Shown here piece by piece: positions 33,173 through 44,805 of a stretch of DNA of 64,000 nt. The position numbers and the translations under genes are program-made. The number at the start of each line of letters is the position of its first letter. The stretch's first letter is position 1. This DNA is from Letharia columbiana (taxonomy: Eukaryota; Ascomycota; Lecanoromycetes; Lecanorales; Parmeliaceae), in NCBI RefSeq assembly GCF_014066305.1, contig NW_023501060.1:248001-312000 (forward strand), written 5' to 3'. A model generated the notes under the pieces. That model made no database searches and was not told the origin of the DNA. It saw only the letters and a program-made list of their open reading frames with translations.

Positions 33173-34345
33173 GTGCTCTCCATCCATTTAACCTCGACTC
33201 TTCAACTCCAGTTTTGCGGAACTGTCGCCCAAAATCGGGTGCTACACACGTCTTATAGGCTACCCTTGCTCTCTATACGTAGACCTGCCATAATCGATCA
33301 ACCATGCCAGCTTGCTTCAGCTCTTTGCCGCCAGAGGTCTCGACTCAGGTCAAGTCTTTCCCGAATACAGCAGAAAAGTTGGGCTGGACTTTTGAAGAAA
33401 GGCGATGAAGATGCATACGTCGCGTTGTTACTCTCCTCGCTGCCGATTGTAAAAAGCCTGGATCTAAGAATACCTGGTGATGGCTTTAAAGAATTGGACC
33501 GGACGGCCATCAAGGGCGGGAATTCTCTTCCGGACCCAACCAGCCTTTCCTTCGCTGAGAGTGGTGGTCATTAATTGCAAGGAAGAGAGAGGGGAAGCAC
33601 TTGATGTGCTATCCAACTTCCTCCAACTGCCCTCGCTCCGCGAGTTCTTCGGTCAAAGGCTGGTAGCTACAATGATAGAGCCCACGAGGGTCTAGCCACG
33701 CTCGAAACTGCCGCTATTCCACTTGTTTGCCTTGAACTCAGAGACAGCAGACTCAACGCAACAGATTTGACAAATGTTCTTCGAGCATCCAAAGAGCTCA
33801 AAACGTTAGTCTACGAATTGAGCTGGAACTGGGTCTATCCCAGAACCTGTAGCTATAGCTGGGCAGAGCTTTAGTTTGGGCTGATACACTCACTGGCTCG
33901 ACTATGAGGGGGAAAGGTTTATTTTGTCGACGAAGATTACTCGCCCATGAGCACTCTTTCTAGCTTCAAGGTACTGTGGAACCTGAGAATGGGTATGTAC
34001 CTATAGTTTGGTGTCGAGGGAGTCGGCACTATCTGGGCTGGGGCTCACGATCAGGACCGTGCTCCCAATCTTGCAACCCTAATGCCGGCATCGATTGAGA
34101 CGCTTTACTTCTCACGCACGCGGCAGGGTCAAAGTGCTTACGACTGCATTAGAAAGGTTACTCCAGGCGTAAGAGTCGTGCACGCCGAAGCTGCGGAGGA
34201 TAGCTTTTGAAGCGGACATCATGGGGAGGGATGACATGCTTGACTACTCACGCTTGGACCTTCTGGCCAAGGAAGTGGAGGTTGATATCGCGAAAATCGA
34301 TGTTAAAGGGACCGAGAGAGGCTGGTGTAATTATGGACCTTTAAC
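33173..34345 (+). pseudogene. Broken leucine-rich-repeat (F-box-type) gene
   Basis: Segments in shifting frames read as one LRR protein: WAGLLKKGDEDAYVALLLSS and LPIVKSLDLRIPGDGF (33,390-33,480), then PSLRVVVINCKEERGEALD and LSNFLQLPSLREFFG (33,560-33,655), IPLVCLELRDSRLNATDLTN (33,715-33,770), ASIETLYFSRTRQGQS (34,090-34,135), and a tail with LLAKEVEVDIAKIDVKG and ERGWCNYGPL ending near 34,345. The order and the tail fit fungal F-box/LRR proteins. At least three frame changes and several stops make it a pseudogene. No F-box was found at the 5' end. Confidence 0.65.
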
Positions 34346-34687
34346 TGTGAGTACCCACCCTGACTGGTTTAATCCCCTACTGTACCAATTTCCGGTTCAT
34401 TAGACATGTCTGAGGAGTAGAGACACATGTCTTGCTCCTCAAACATGTCATCAGACTCAAAAATCCATCTAAGGAGAGAGACGCTGACTCCACATGATGT
34501 AGTGTGCTGCTGAATTGACGGCGAAATGAGAACGTGATCTTTCTGCCTATGTCAATGCGGGAAGATGATGGACAAGATCTGCGACGGGCCAAGGTATGAC
34601 GGATTGGTCGACGATTTCAATATCAAACAAGGAGATGAGAGAGGCGGGATGCTTGGCAAGTAACATGTATTGAAGACCCTCATAGCA
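34346..34687. other. Short region between two broken genes
   Basis: No gene is supported. Short inverted words (ACATGTCT/AGACATGT) near 34,403-34,430. Confidence 0.4.
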
Positions 34688-35242
34688 CTAAGCAATAGTG
34701 AAATGTAAGAATTTTAACGATTGAAATATAGCAATAGGCTCAGAGCGACGGAGTGCGGGACGGCGGGGACGATGTGCCGAAACCTTTCCCGCGCCAGGAA
34801 AAGCGTTCGATCTTGTGTGGACACCTAGAAGCGCTGAACACGGATTTCTTGCAATAATAAAGTCATCGTGACTGAGGATAATGATCGCTGATAAACCAAA
34901 AGAATCTTGACGCGTCCGCAGATGGATGGAGCTATTCCGAAAAAGAGCCATCAGCTCGCGGAATCCATCAGGGTGAAACTCTTGACCAATCGCTGTCTTC
35001 TTGGCAAGTGAATGCAGTTGGATCAGTCACTCGGTTTCGTAATTCGCTTTCTGTTTGTTGTGGTCCAGGGCCTCCAGGATTGTCAACCAATGCTCGGTAA
35101 TACTTGAATTCTGCCATTGGATCCGGGAGTGTCTATGGCGGGTGTGAGTAGCCAGCAGTCTGCTCGCAACTTCTTCCAATCCACGCTTGCAGAAACTGTG
35201 GTGGTTATTCTCCAAATCCTTTCCTCTTAATGTGCAAGGCAT
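34688..35242 (-). pseudogene. Gene interrupted by one in-frame TGA
   Basis: The minus-strand frame from the Met at 35,242 (MPCTLRGKDLENNHHSFCKR) to the stop at 34,688 is open for about 184 codons except a single TGA at 35,027. After it the text continues plausibly (LIQLHSLAKKTAIGQEFHP, DGFRELMALFRNSSIHL, FGLSAIIILSHDDFIIARN). CGA to TGA is one transition and would restore nothing else. It may be a pseudogene, a sequence error, or two chance frames. The family is not recognised. Confidence 0.4.
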
Positions 35243-35408
35243 GTCGGATGTTGGGTAAGGCTGCGCTTAAGCGCTTCTTTCGCATGCTATGATCCGTCCA
35301 CAACATGCTCTATAAGACCGAGACCTGCAGATCTACTTCCGCGTAATTCTCTCATGTGCAGCTTCTACTGTCCAGCTTCCACAGTCTTCACTGTTATTGT
35401 ACCGCAGC

Positions 35409-36131
35409 ATGTTCCAATCTTCGCTTTTACTGCTGTTCGCACCGTTCACCATCTACACACTCTCTCAAGCAGCAATATGTACCCCTGCCCCTGGCCTTCT
35501 ACCTACCGTTAGCGACTGTACAGATCTGCTAGAGGCGATCAGCTGGCTGTCTCGCATGCCAGGCGAGAACAATATGAAGGCTTGGGGCCGCAGGCTTCCC
35601 ACAACCCTTGACACACAGAAGGTACCGAAGGTCTACTGGATCTCTGGGCGTGGTCCAACCACTTGTGCCGTTCATGTGGACGTGGACTCATACGATCTAT
35701 GGGCCGTCGATGACTTCAGACTGGCGGATGTAGCGTCAGCTGGGGAAGAGGTGGTTGCTCAGTGCTTGTCTGCGAAGAGTAAGGTTGGTTTGGCATATCC
35801 AGCTGGAGCGGACGGACTTGTGCATGCTAAGGTAAGGAGTTCGGTGGCAGACCCATCTACGTAATTGAATATCTGAGAAGGTTATACATGTACCTGCCTT
35901 GATGAGTGTCAATCTCTTGGGAGAAAAGCTAATCTGCGGAATTTTGGTTAGGTGGTGAGAACGGACTCGCCGTTTGGACTGGAATCTTTTAACCAATCCG
36001 ATGTGCAGAGGTTTGCGCTACCAGGTACAGTGGAGGCACTACAGGCTGCAACAGTCGACCCAGCTATGTTGATATTGCTCGGCTTTCACCCTCTATCAAA
36101 TGTCACAGCAAATATGCTGCGGGTGGATTAG
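35409..36131 (+). CDS. Secreted protein, two exons, unknown
   Basis: The model is join(35409..35831,35952..36131), encoding 200 aa. The signal peptide is MFQSSLLLLFAPFTIYTLS, with cleavage likely before AAICTPAPG. The mature part has Cys at CTP, SDCTDLL, TTCAVHVD and AQCL, a pattern of four Cys often seen in fungal extracellular proteins with 'C..LL..I......PR.w......CAVxVD.D......D.F...D...A...vv..CL'. The intron is 120 bp (GTAAGG..TTAG), and the second exon extends the frame to a TAG with good codon character. The single-exon alternative stops soon after the donor. The function is unknown; extracellular location is inferred. Confidence 0.75.
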
Positions 36132-36948
36132 TGGTGCGAGTGCTGAGATCATGACGGTACCCGAAATTTAATCTCGGTATTGCTGTGACATGATGGTGCA
36201 GAGCGTATGCAATGTGTCTCTAGTCATGACTCATGAGACATAGGAAGCCGTCTTGGTCACTAAATATCTACGTCGCTAGCGTTCGGATTTCAATCATCGT
36301 TAGACAAGGTACAACGAGATTTTAGTTGCTACTCTGATAACAAACTTTCACTGCAATCTGCTAGCAATGTTCAAACATGAAAATATCAAAACAAAAGGAA
36401 GCAAAAGTATGAGAGAGGAAGGTGAAGATCCAGGCACATGGGCTTGCAAGGATTTAAGTAAAGTAAGACCGCCTTGACCGGGGTGCCATGCGGCAGGCGG
36501 AGATCTCCCGGATCCCGGCGATGGCGCTAAATTGTTGCCGAGCACTGCCCGTGAGCCCCATTTCAACAGCTTTTCTGTTTCACCAATCACCAAACACAAT
36601 GTCACCAACGGTCTAATTGAAAAAATTCAGTGACCTTCCACAAGACAAAGGCACCCGTCCATAGCTATTGGAGGCCGTCAGGAAATTCACCCCAGCATGC
36701 TTCGATGAAATACGGGCTGGATACTATTCCCAAGCGTTGTGCATAAGGCAGGAAGGTGCCACGGCTGAAGCGGCATCGGTGTCTTCGTACCACCTTCTGC
36801 ATCTACATCTACAACGATCCTTCACATGGAATGATTTCGACCCAAAAGACGTACATACGCCTAGCTTGCTTTCTTTCACAGGAACTCACATCTTACACTT
36901 CTAAGCCAACCACCAACCGATTATCCATCTCCATCTTCGCCACCCGCT
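36132..36948. other. Intergenic region
   Basis: No gene is supported. The last 100 bp are pyrimidine-rich leader sequence for the F-box gene. Confidence 0.45.
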
Positions 36949-39900
36949 ATGAGCGCTTCCAAGTCAGACGTGTCAGGGCCAAGCAGGCGCTTCAAGGGCA
37001 AATCCGTCGTCATGCAGAGACCGGAGGGCAGATTGTACCTCCTAGATCTACCTTTGGAAACACAGAAGCAGATTATTGCACAGGTAAGCCCTCTGGGCAT
37101 TCTTGATACCCATATGTTAACAGTAATTCTAGGTCAGCCGCAAAGACCTTTTCTCATTTCAACGAGTGTCTCCGCATTTCCTCTCCCTCGCCAGCGCTGA
37201 GATATATCGAGACCTGGACCTGAAGATCACCAACTCTGGGGATGAGGAGAATGGAGTGCCCAGCTCGCACGCGGCGGATGCTCTTCAAACTGTTTGCGCA
37301 AGCGAACACGATTATGGGCAACACATCAAGAGCTTTCGGCTTGGGGTGAATGAAGACAGTATCGAATACGCGCCTAGGAGCCTTGGTCACGTCGGACAAG
37401 ACCCATTTCTGATGACACGGCTGCTATGGGACTCAAAGTCCGACTCTAGCAAGTTTCTCAATACCGCATTGCTCCTGGTGGCTCGGAGGCTCCGCATCCT
37501 CGAAACATTTCAGTAAGAATGCTCGATACTGATTGACATGCGACATCTACTGACAGAAATCCAGATGGGATGCGCCTATTGAGATAAGCGGAGCAGTATA
37601 CCAAGCTCTTCACAAGATTCAAAGCCTACGCTGCCTTCGAATCAGGCTTGATATATCGCCGTCGCCGAAGCTGATCATTCGCCCTAGTCCGTCTCCACCG
37701 AACCCTTCACTTGCGATGCAACAAGCTATGCAAGCACAGATGCAGAACCAGCCACCTCTGGCCATTCCAACACAATTCGTCCCGCCTCCGCCGGGCCCAG
37801 CAAGCGCTCCGAATCCTTATCCAAACCATACGGCAGCCAAAATCAACAACATCAAACGGAAAAAGGCTGGAAGTGGTGGAGGACTCAATTATTGGGCAAA
37901 TGGCAGGGCATTCTCTGGCTTCAAGTCTCTCCATACCTTGACAATCGTCGGCATGTCCAACCACGACTGCTTATCTGAGATAGCAGAGTGCATCAAAGCC
38001 TCGTCCGCTTCCCTCAAGTGCCTGACCTTGTCCCTTTCCACGGAGCTAGCACGGAAATCCCGGAAACCTATGCCGATAAATAATCCTGAATTGGATGATC
38101 CATCCGACACGGAAATGGATGACGAAGACGAGTTGAGTCAACCACCGCAGCCTCCTACGGGTTCTTCCCAAGCTGCTACCACCACAAATGAGGCCGACAT
38201 CCGGAGGGAAAAGCTTGCACAAGAAAGCATACTAGCCAAAGTGTTCGATCTCCAGAGTGTATCTGCCGAAGGGAAGAAGCTAGAGAAGACTCTGTCGCTA
38301 TCCGGAGGACAGTTCCGAGAGGAAGAAGACAGCCAGGAGAGCATCAGAATGGTCAATCAGCTAATGAAATCGTTGATGGACTCTCCACTAGCAGCAGGCT
38401 CCGACGCCACTTCCCTCGAGATTCGCTTGCAGCATCTGAAGATGATAAAAGATGTTGCCGAAAGATACATCTCAAATCAAGAGACACAGAAACTGAAGAA
38501 ACTTCTGACCGAACAAAACAAGCCGCCTACGCCAACTGCAAAGAAAGCAGCGTCTAAGCCTCTGAATCCTCTCGCGTCGGGTTTCAAGCCGTCGTCGACC
38601 ACCAAGGGTCCCAATGTCATCGATCACGATTTTGAAACCCTTTCAAGTCCAACGAGCCCATACTTCGCTTCTGGGCCTGGAGACTCCTTGTCCAACGGGA
38701 CGCCGAAGCCTTTTCCCCCTAGCGGCCCCTTCTCTTCTTTGGATCAATCTACTCTGCTCTCTTATCTTCCTGGGGGCAGCAGTTCCAAGCCTGTTAGCTC
38801 TCAACCATACACGTCACCGTACGTCGCGGGATCTTACGCAGCGTCTGCCAACCAGCTTATTAATTTCCCATATGAGCACAGCAACCACAGCACCACGGGT
38901 TTCCATTCTCCTCCGGGGTACTCCTCACCCCTTCAGGCACCCAGCAGTGGGGCATGGGGCATCACTGCCTCCAACAAAGACGCGCCTCCGAGCACACACA
39001 AGTATGTATCAAATATCGGGCAAAACCAAAAGACAAAGCACAAGCCACCGAAAAAGCCGACTCCCGCCAAAAAAGGCTATCCTTTCAGCTCCGAAGATGA
39101 ATCCGAGGGTACGAAAACCCCACCGTCGGCACCGCAGCCCTTCTTCGCGGCCAGCGTAGATACAGAAGCTCTGGAAGGGTCTATGGATGTCGATATGGAA
39201 CATCCTGACGACGATACCACGGATCTGGGGGAAGATCAGGAGATCATTGCTGGTTCAGAAGGTGCTGAAGAGACCGGAACTCCAAGAAAGCGAGCTAAAG
39301 TCGGCTTGGCGGAAATAGGAAGCTCTTCTAATACAACCAGCCTAGAACCGAATCCGTCAGCAGAAGACAATTCGACACCAGCGATGTCCTCGGACGAGGC
39401 AATGCAAGCATACATACGTGCAACACATGGTTTACAGCTCGAGGAACTCTCACTTGAATGGGTTCCATTGAAAGCTTCCATTGTAGCAAGAGCTCTAGAC
39501 CTGAGTGTTCTAAAGCGTCTGACGCTTCTCGAGGTTGGCCCCCAGGACGCTTTCTGGACTCTTCTCGTACGGCTGCAAAGCGCTACTCAGGTTATTGCTT
39601 TCAAGAGCATCCATACGGACAACGTATCGCTTCCATTCGTGAAGTTTCTCGCAACTTTTGAAGGTCTGGAAGAGCTTTTCATGCTCGAACGGAACAAGAA
39701 GCAGGCGGCCGAGCCTGAGTCTGAGTCAACAGTTACGATTTCGACCATACGCAAGGGTGCCCTTCGAAAGCATATGCCAACGTTGCAGCGGCTATCGCTC
39801 CGAAACGAGCGTAATGAGCAGTGGGACGTGGACCCAAAAACGCTACGAGGTCTGGCACTCAAAGGGACGAAACTTAGGGAGTTGGCTTTCAGCCTCAGTC

Positions 39901-40405
39901 TGAAGACTTATGTAAGCTATTCCATCCCACAGCAAACGAGTCATGCTGATGAACACAGCACATTCTCATGCAGCTCCTTCCACATTTGAAAAGCCTCTAC
40001 GCCCTACACATCATTACACTACGCTCCACCGACCGCAGCGTTCAGCTACCAACCGAAAGCATCAGTTTTGCAGTCGATAACCTCTCGCACTGCCCCAACA
40101 TGAAGCTTCGATACATCGCCATGATGAATCAAGTCACGGCGCTGGAGGCAAAGCCTGAACAATTTCGGCGACATTTGAAGGCTGTCATGGACAAACGCAA
40201 AGATAGGAAGGGCAAAGGGAAAGCTCCGGCGGATGTCACTCTAGGCCTCTTCGTTCCTGCAACGGATGACTCGGGTTCCGATGATGTGGACGATATCCTA
40301 GCCGACATGGGAGCTGGGGAGACGAAGCTTAAATTCTCGACGAGATTCGCGGATGTGAAGGACGTGAAGATCTTCTCAAAGGAGGTTAGGGGCGGGAAGT
40401 TGTAA
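36949..40405 (+). CDS. F-box/LRR-type protein, 1102 aa
   Basis: The model is join(36949..37083,37133..37512,37565..39911,39959..40405). The three introns are 47-52 bp with clear GT..AG ends, and the frame is continuous. An F-box-like motif lies at about residues 28-70 (LYLLDLPLETQKQIIAQVSR, then FLSLASAEIYRDLDL). Leucine-rich stretches follow at about 150-330 (SLRCLRIRLDIS, SLHTLTIVGMSN). The middle third is disordered, Pro/Ser/Lys-rich with acidic patches and a nuclear-type basic motif (PRKRAKVG). A second LRR part is C-terminal (LQLEELSLEWVPL, VLKRLTLLEVG, LEELFMLERNKK). The last 80 residues are Lys-rich and then acidic. F-box proteins recruit substrates to SCF ubiquitin ligases. The family is clear as a type, but the target is unknown. 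Confidence 0.8.
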
Positions 40406-41922
40406 CTGGGGTTCACTCATGGAACTTTCGAGCAGGCGTCATTAGCGTAGCATTCTCGGAAGCATGCATGGCATTGATCATTCACAGGGTATGGCTACTT
40501 GACGGCTGTGTATATGGAGCCGATGCATGGCGGTGAGGGCGCTTCATAGGAAAGTCGTTTCATTGTGTGCATAGCAAACATAGCTTATACCCCTTTCCGC
40601 ATCGGCAGATGATGAGAGAAGCAGGCAGTAATTACACGAAGCAGTTCTCAAACCATCGCGCTGCTATATCAAAGCAGTCGCACTATAATTGATCTCTGTC
40701 TCGAAGCACCCATGCCCCCCACTCATCATTTCCCTCTTCGTCAGCCTTCTGGAACACGCTACCCAGGCCCAAGCCCATGCCCACAGCCCACTTTTCCATT
40801 CGATCCTCCCGGTCCGCACCGTCATCGTCATCGTCCGCCGACTCTTCCTCTCCGGCCCTGTCATCACCCCACGAGAAGCCCGTTCATCGTTCCGTCGAGA
40901 CGGACAGCGCTGATCGTCCTCTTCTGGCTAGTTGGCTTGAGTAGACTTGGCCACGTTGGTGACGTGGGTCTTGGGGGGGATGGTGTTGGGGGGGATGGTG
41001 TTGGGTTTACGGGTGTTGTTAAGGAGATTGGAAATGAATGAATGAACGATGGGAGAGCTCAGCTTCGGCTTTACTATTGAAGGCAATGCGAGCTGCTCGG
41101 ATGGTACGAGTGTTGCGGTTCAGCGGCCGGATTGAACCTTAAAGAAACGTCAAGGAAATGGAAAGGTTGTTGGTGTTTTGCTTGGAGGACGGGCGCGGTG
41201 ATGTGCCAAACTTACGAAAAATTTTCAAAAAAAAATGAACATGCTTTGGCAGATCAATTGCTAGGATTATTTTCAAAGTCTGGCATCATGGAGCATGCTT
41301 TCTTGCCCGGTATTGATGTCTCCCACCTTCTCTGCTCGTTCGGTGTAGCTTCTTCGATTCTCAAGCTTCGGGGACAGTCCAGCATTCTTTGTCACAAACT
41401 TTGGTCTCGTACTGCAGTTGATCAGTCTCTTGATCATGATCGCCGTACGGGAATCGACCCGGCTTGGATTTCCACAGGCTTCGCCTCTCCCAGAGACGGA
41501 ATACTCATGCTTTCATGACACACGTGGGGACAGAATACTTGCCTCGAATGGATATCCTACCACTTCATGGAGCAGTTCATAGATTGACGATGCTGGACGG
41601 CAGAGTCGTTTGGGCTTTCCGCGGTCGACAGCGCTTCTTCACACTTCACCAATCAGGTTTAGAATGGGCACGTGGCGAATGACAAAGGATGCTCCAACAG
41701 AGCGACGGCAGATTAGGGTTTGGTGGCGAATATTCGTTTCATTCGTCACACTCGCATGCCACTATTTACAGGACCAATTATCCTCATGCCCCGATCGTAG
41801 CTCATCATTGCATCCATCAGATCAAGATCCTGCTTCGACGCTAGAGTGAGAAGCGTCAGTGGAAAAGCCACCCCCCTTTGCCCTTTAGGATGCCGTCTGA
41901 GATGCTGTTCAGGAGACTCTCC
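40406..41922. other. Region without a firm gene; possible decayed gene at 40,688-40,930
   Basis: On the minus strand the stretch 40,880 to 40,688 reads DDRAGEEESADDDDDGAD, then MEKWAVGMGLGLGSVFQKA and WGAWVLRDRDQL before a TAG, which looks like a protein C-terminus. Upstream the frame is stopped or shifted (TGA near 40,888). The rest, including a plus-strand frame at 41,132-41,518, has no domain. A GGGGGGGATGGTGTT unit is repeated near 40,975. Confidence 0.4.
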
Positions 41923-42825
41923 TCATGGGAATATCGGGCCTTTAGACCCGGCGCCACCCATAGGAGCGCGCTCGGTTTCGGAGGCATCGTCTGAGTTGCT
42001 GTCGATGAGAGAGCAGCCGCTGTATGATCTGGCCTCCAGGCCAGGAGATTCGATCGTCTCCTTGAGCCATTTCCAGAAACCGCGCTTGGCTTTGAAGCCA
42101 CCCTCCGTGCGTTTTACATTGAGACCTTCGTAGACAGCCTTCAAATCAGTCAAGGTCGCCGCGAGATCAGGACCGAGTGCTTCTTCAAAAGATGTCTGAA
42201 AAGGTTCCCTGTCAGCTCTATCCTTCCTGGCGAAGGACAAAACTTACGGAGTTGAAGACGGGAGATCTGATCTTCAGACCGGGGGATTCGAATGCATCCT
42301 TGAGCCACTTCCAAAAGTCGCGCTTGGCTTTGATGCCGCTCTCCGTGCGTTTCACATCGAGGCTATCGTAGACAGCTTTCAAATCAGTCAAGGTCGCAAT
42401 GAGATCAGGACCGAGTGCTTCGTCATAGGATGTCTGAAACAATTTTGTGTCAGCTCTGTTGTTCTTCACACGGGTCAGACCTTACAGAGTTGGAGACGGG
42501 AGATCTAATCTTCAGACCAGGAGATTCAATTGCATCCTTGAGCCACTTCCAAAAACCGCGCTTGGCTATTGAGGAACCACTAGGTTTGGGTTCATTGACA
42601 CTGTCATAGACCGCCTTCAATTTGGTCAAGGCCGCGACTGGATCGGAACCCAGGGTATTATTAGCTGGCGTCTGTGGGGTCATGGTGTCAGCCGTGGCCT
42701 TTTCCGGTAGGGACTGGACTTACAAAGGGAGGAGCGCGGGCTTCTAGGGCAGCTGTCGAGAAGGGTGGGAGCGGTCCGGCCGCTGCGAGGGTGGAGAGCG
42801 CTAGGAGGACGAGGGAGAGACGCAT
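41923..42825 (-). CDS. Secreted tandem-repeat precursor with Kex2-like sites
   Basis: The model is complement(join(41923..42195,42248..42433,42486..42671,42724..42825)), encoding 248 aa. Exon 1 encodes a signal peptide (MRLSLVLLALSTLAAAG) and a short pro-region ending LEARAPPF. Each of exons 2, 3 and 4 starts with one copy of a 62-residue repeat; exons 2 and 3 are exactly 186 bp, and all three introns are exactly 52 bp, phase 0, each with GCTGACA as branch site. Every repeat contains (A)LGxDxxATLTxLKAVY, then a dibasic site AKR at repeat positions 36-38, followed by (G/D)FWKWLKDAxESPGL. Repeats 2 and 3 also have VKR at 27-29. Repeat 3 is followed by a Ser/Asp/Gly-rich tail. Secretion and Kex2-type processing would release similar Trp-rich amphipathic peptides. 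No modifying enzyme gene is adjacent. Function is inferred, not known. Confidence 0.85.
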
Positions 42826-44220
42826 TTTGATGTTGAATGGAGGTCTGGGTATGTAATGGTGAATGTATGTACTAGGTATCAGACCTGCTGATGACGAATG
42901 AAATTGTGCAAAGAAAGTGTGAAGTATGTGTGTGTATGTACAAATAGGCGCTGGTTATCAGACCTGCTGATACTGAAGAAAATGTATTGAACAAAAGAAG
43001 GAATGATGAAAGTATTCTGATGGTGGAGAAAAAAAAGATGAAGAGAAAATGTCTAGAGAAGATATATCGATTCTTCCGAAGCTTGGACCAAGTCCCACGT
43101 GACTTGGCGCCAGCGGGTTTCATCTGCTACTGACATGGCTATTCTTGGTTCGCGATCCGGGATCGGTAAACGCCTATCAAATATCAGTGTCGAACTTTGA
43201 GTATGGCAATCTTGTTTCACAGCTCGCGCGAGGACGTTTGAAGCTCTCGATGTAGGCGCGCACTGGTCGATGAGAAATATGGGATTGTGAGGGGAGGGGG
43301 AATGGAGAGGATGAAGTGGCGAAGTCGTCGTGGCATGACTTGCGCGATTGGCCCTCATCCTCTCCGTTCAGGCATGCATGGATATGTTTTTTGATTCTTT
43401 GCCAACTAGCTTCAATATTATCACAATAGCGATAAGCCATCCATTACCAGCGAAGGCATCATACAAGAGACTGGCAGTCCGAGCGATACTTCATTAGGGA
43501 CGAGATCGTGCTATCTTAAATTTCAAGTAAGCACGAACAGTGGAGGCGGAAGAGCGGCCCAGCTCCAGGAGTACATATCGGCACCAACCATCATCAGATC
43601 CACTGTTGATTGGTGCAGTCGAGTTGTCGCCGCGCCTAGCCTTCTTTGTTGATGACACCGAAGTTGACGTTTCGTTGTATGTCGTAATACTAAGGTCTCT
43701 TTTTGTTGGTCTGAGTTCTTGAATGATTCTGGCATAACGAGCGATTGATTTTAGTCCGATACTACCGCTATCACGTGACAATAAAGAGACTAAATCCTAC
43801 AATCAACGTCATATTCTGAAGGTATTAGATCGTGCGAGCGGTTCTGATATAGAAGATAACCTCGTATATCTAAGTTTGTTTAAGCTTTAAGGAGGAGATA
43901 CTAAGGCAGGCCGGGTCATCTCTCGATTCACATTGCGAGCCTCATCTTGGATTGTGCCAACGGTCGGCTCGGTTTGATCACACGCTTTCAATCACGTCAA
44001 CCAGGCAAAATCGACGAGAGGATGAACACTTACAGCTGTCCTTCCAATCTCGCGGATCAGACCCATTAGTACTTCAAGACCCATGAGTGCTTCATGGTGT
44101 TTAGAACTCGCGTCCGGCTTCCTTTCTGAGGGATTGATGGAGGCGATGTTGTGATAACTAGCAATAAGTCATTGCAAGAGGAAGGCAGGAGGTACAGGGG
44201 ATACTTACTTGGTAGACGAC
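42826..44220. other. Region without a supported gene
   Basis: Minus-strand frames at 43,177-43,440 and 43,494-43,781 (up to 95 aa) have no domains or splice support. The first 200 bp are the promoter side of the tandem-repeat precursor and contain a duplicated 'GGT(T)ATCAGACCTGCTGAT' word at 42,875 and 42,952. Confidence 0.4.
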
Positions 44221-44805
44221 TCATCCCTCTCGCGCGCCAAACCCACCTGCGTCACTCACTACTTTCTCCACCAGCCGCTCAATCTCCTTCACGGCCTCTT
44301 TCTTCTTCGACTTACTCCTTCCCCCTGCCAATTGTGATTCTGTAGCGGCGATGCACCTGTCGAGATATTGGCCCATCAGCCGTCTGTCGAGCGCCGGATT
44401 GGGGTTTGCAATCGTATTCCGTAGGCGGAGATCGTCGTCTTCGACTCTCTCCTTGTCTGTTCGATCAGCGGACAACGGCACCTTGGTAGGCCAAGTACGA
44501 CTCCGGGGGCTTATATGCGGCTCGTCGGCTAGCGAACTATCAGAGGATGCGGGTCTCCGGCTCCGGGCGAAATTCCAGCGCCGTTGCTTGATTTTGAGAT
44601 CTGCGAGATCTACTTCGGCGCGGAATTTGTCTTCATCGTGACTGGACGTGTCCTTTGAGAAGTCAGACGTGCGATCAGTGGCGGATGTTTGCGCGGGCTG
44701 TTTCGCTTCACTTTGCTTCCAGCTAGTTGAAACGGCTGTGCTTTTCGATGTTCTTACTGTCATGAAAGGCGCTTGAGCATATCTGCCCCAGTCTTCCTCT
44801 TGCAT
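44221..44805 (-). CDS. Basic/acidic nuclear-type protein, unknown
   Basis: 194 aa from the Met MQEEDWGRYAQAPFMTVRTS. The protein is rich in Ser, Lys, Arg and Asp, with a helical motif DLADLKIKQRRWNFARSRR, a conserved-looking part NPALDRRLMGQYLDRCIAAT, and a Lys-rich C-terminal helix (SKSKKKEAVKEIERLVEKVV). The frame stays open without a Met for about 95 codons upstream (to near 45,095), with plausible text such as DPILANLGQRVFDTIAA directly before the Met, so a 5' exon is probably missing from this model. No named domain is seen. Confidence 0.6.
   Translation of the reverse strand: MQEEDWGRYAQAPFMTVRTSKSTAVSTSWKQSEAKQPAQTSATDRTSDFSKDTSSHDEDKFRAEVDLADLKIKQRRWNFARSRRPASSDSSLADEPHISPRSRTWPTKVPLSADRTDKERVEDDDLRLRNTIANPNPALDRRLMGQYLDRCIAATESQLAGGRSKSKKKEAVKEIERLVEKVVSDAGGFGAREG

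Noticed and set aside
41923..42825. Dikaritin-type RiPP cluster
   Set aside because: The precursor has Kex2-like sites, but no DUF3328/UstY-like, tyrosinase or methyltransferase gene is visible within the window, so only the precursor is claimed.
43840..43910. Possible solo-LTR fragment
   Set aside because: AT-rich with an 'aaggaggaga' purine word, but no matching ends or second copy could be found by eye.
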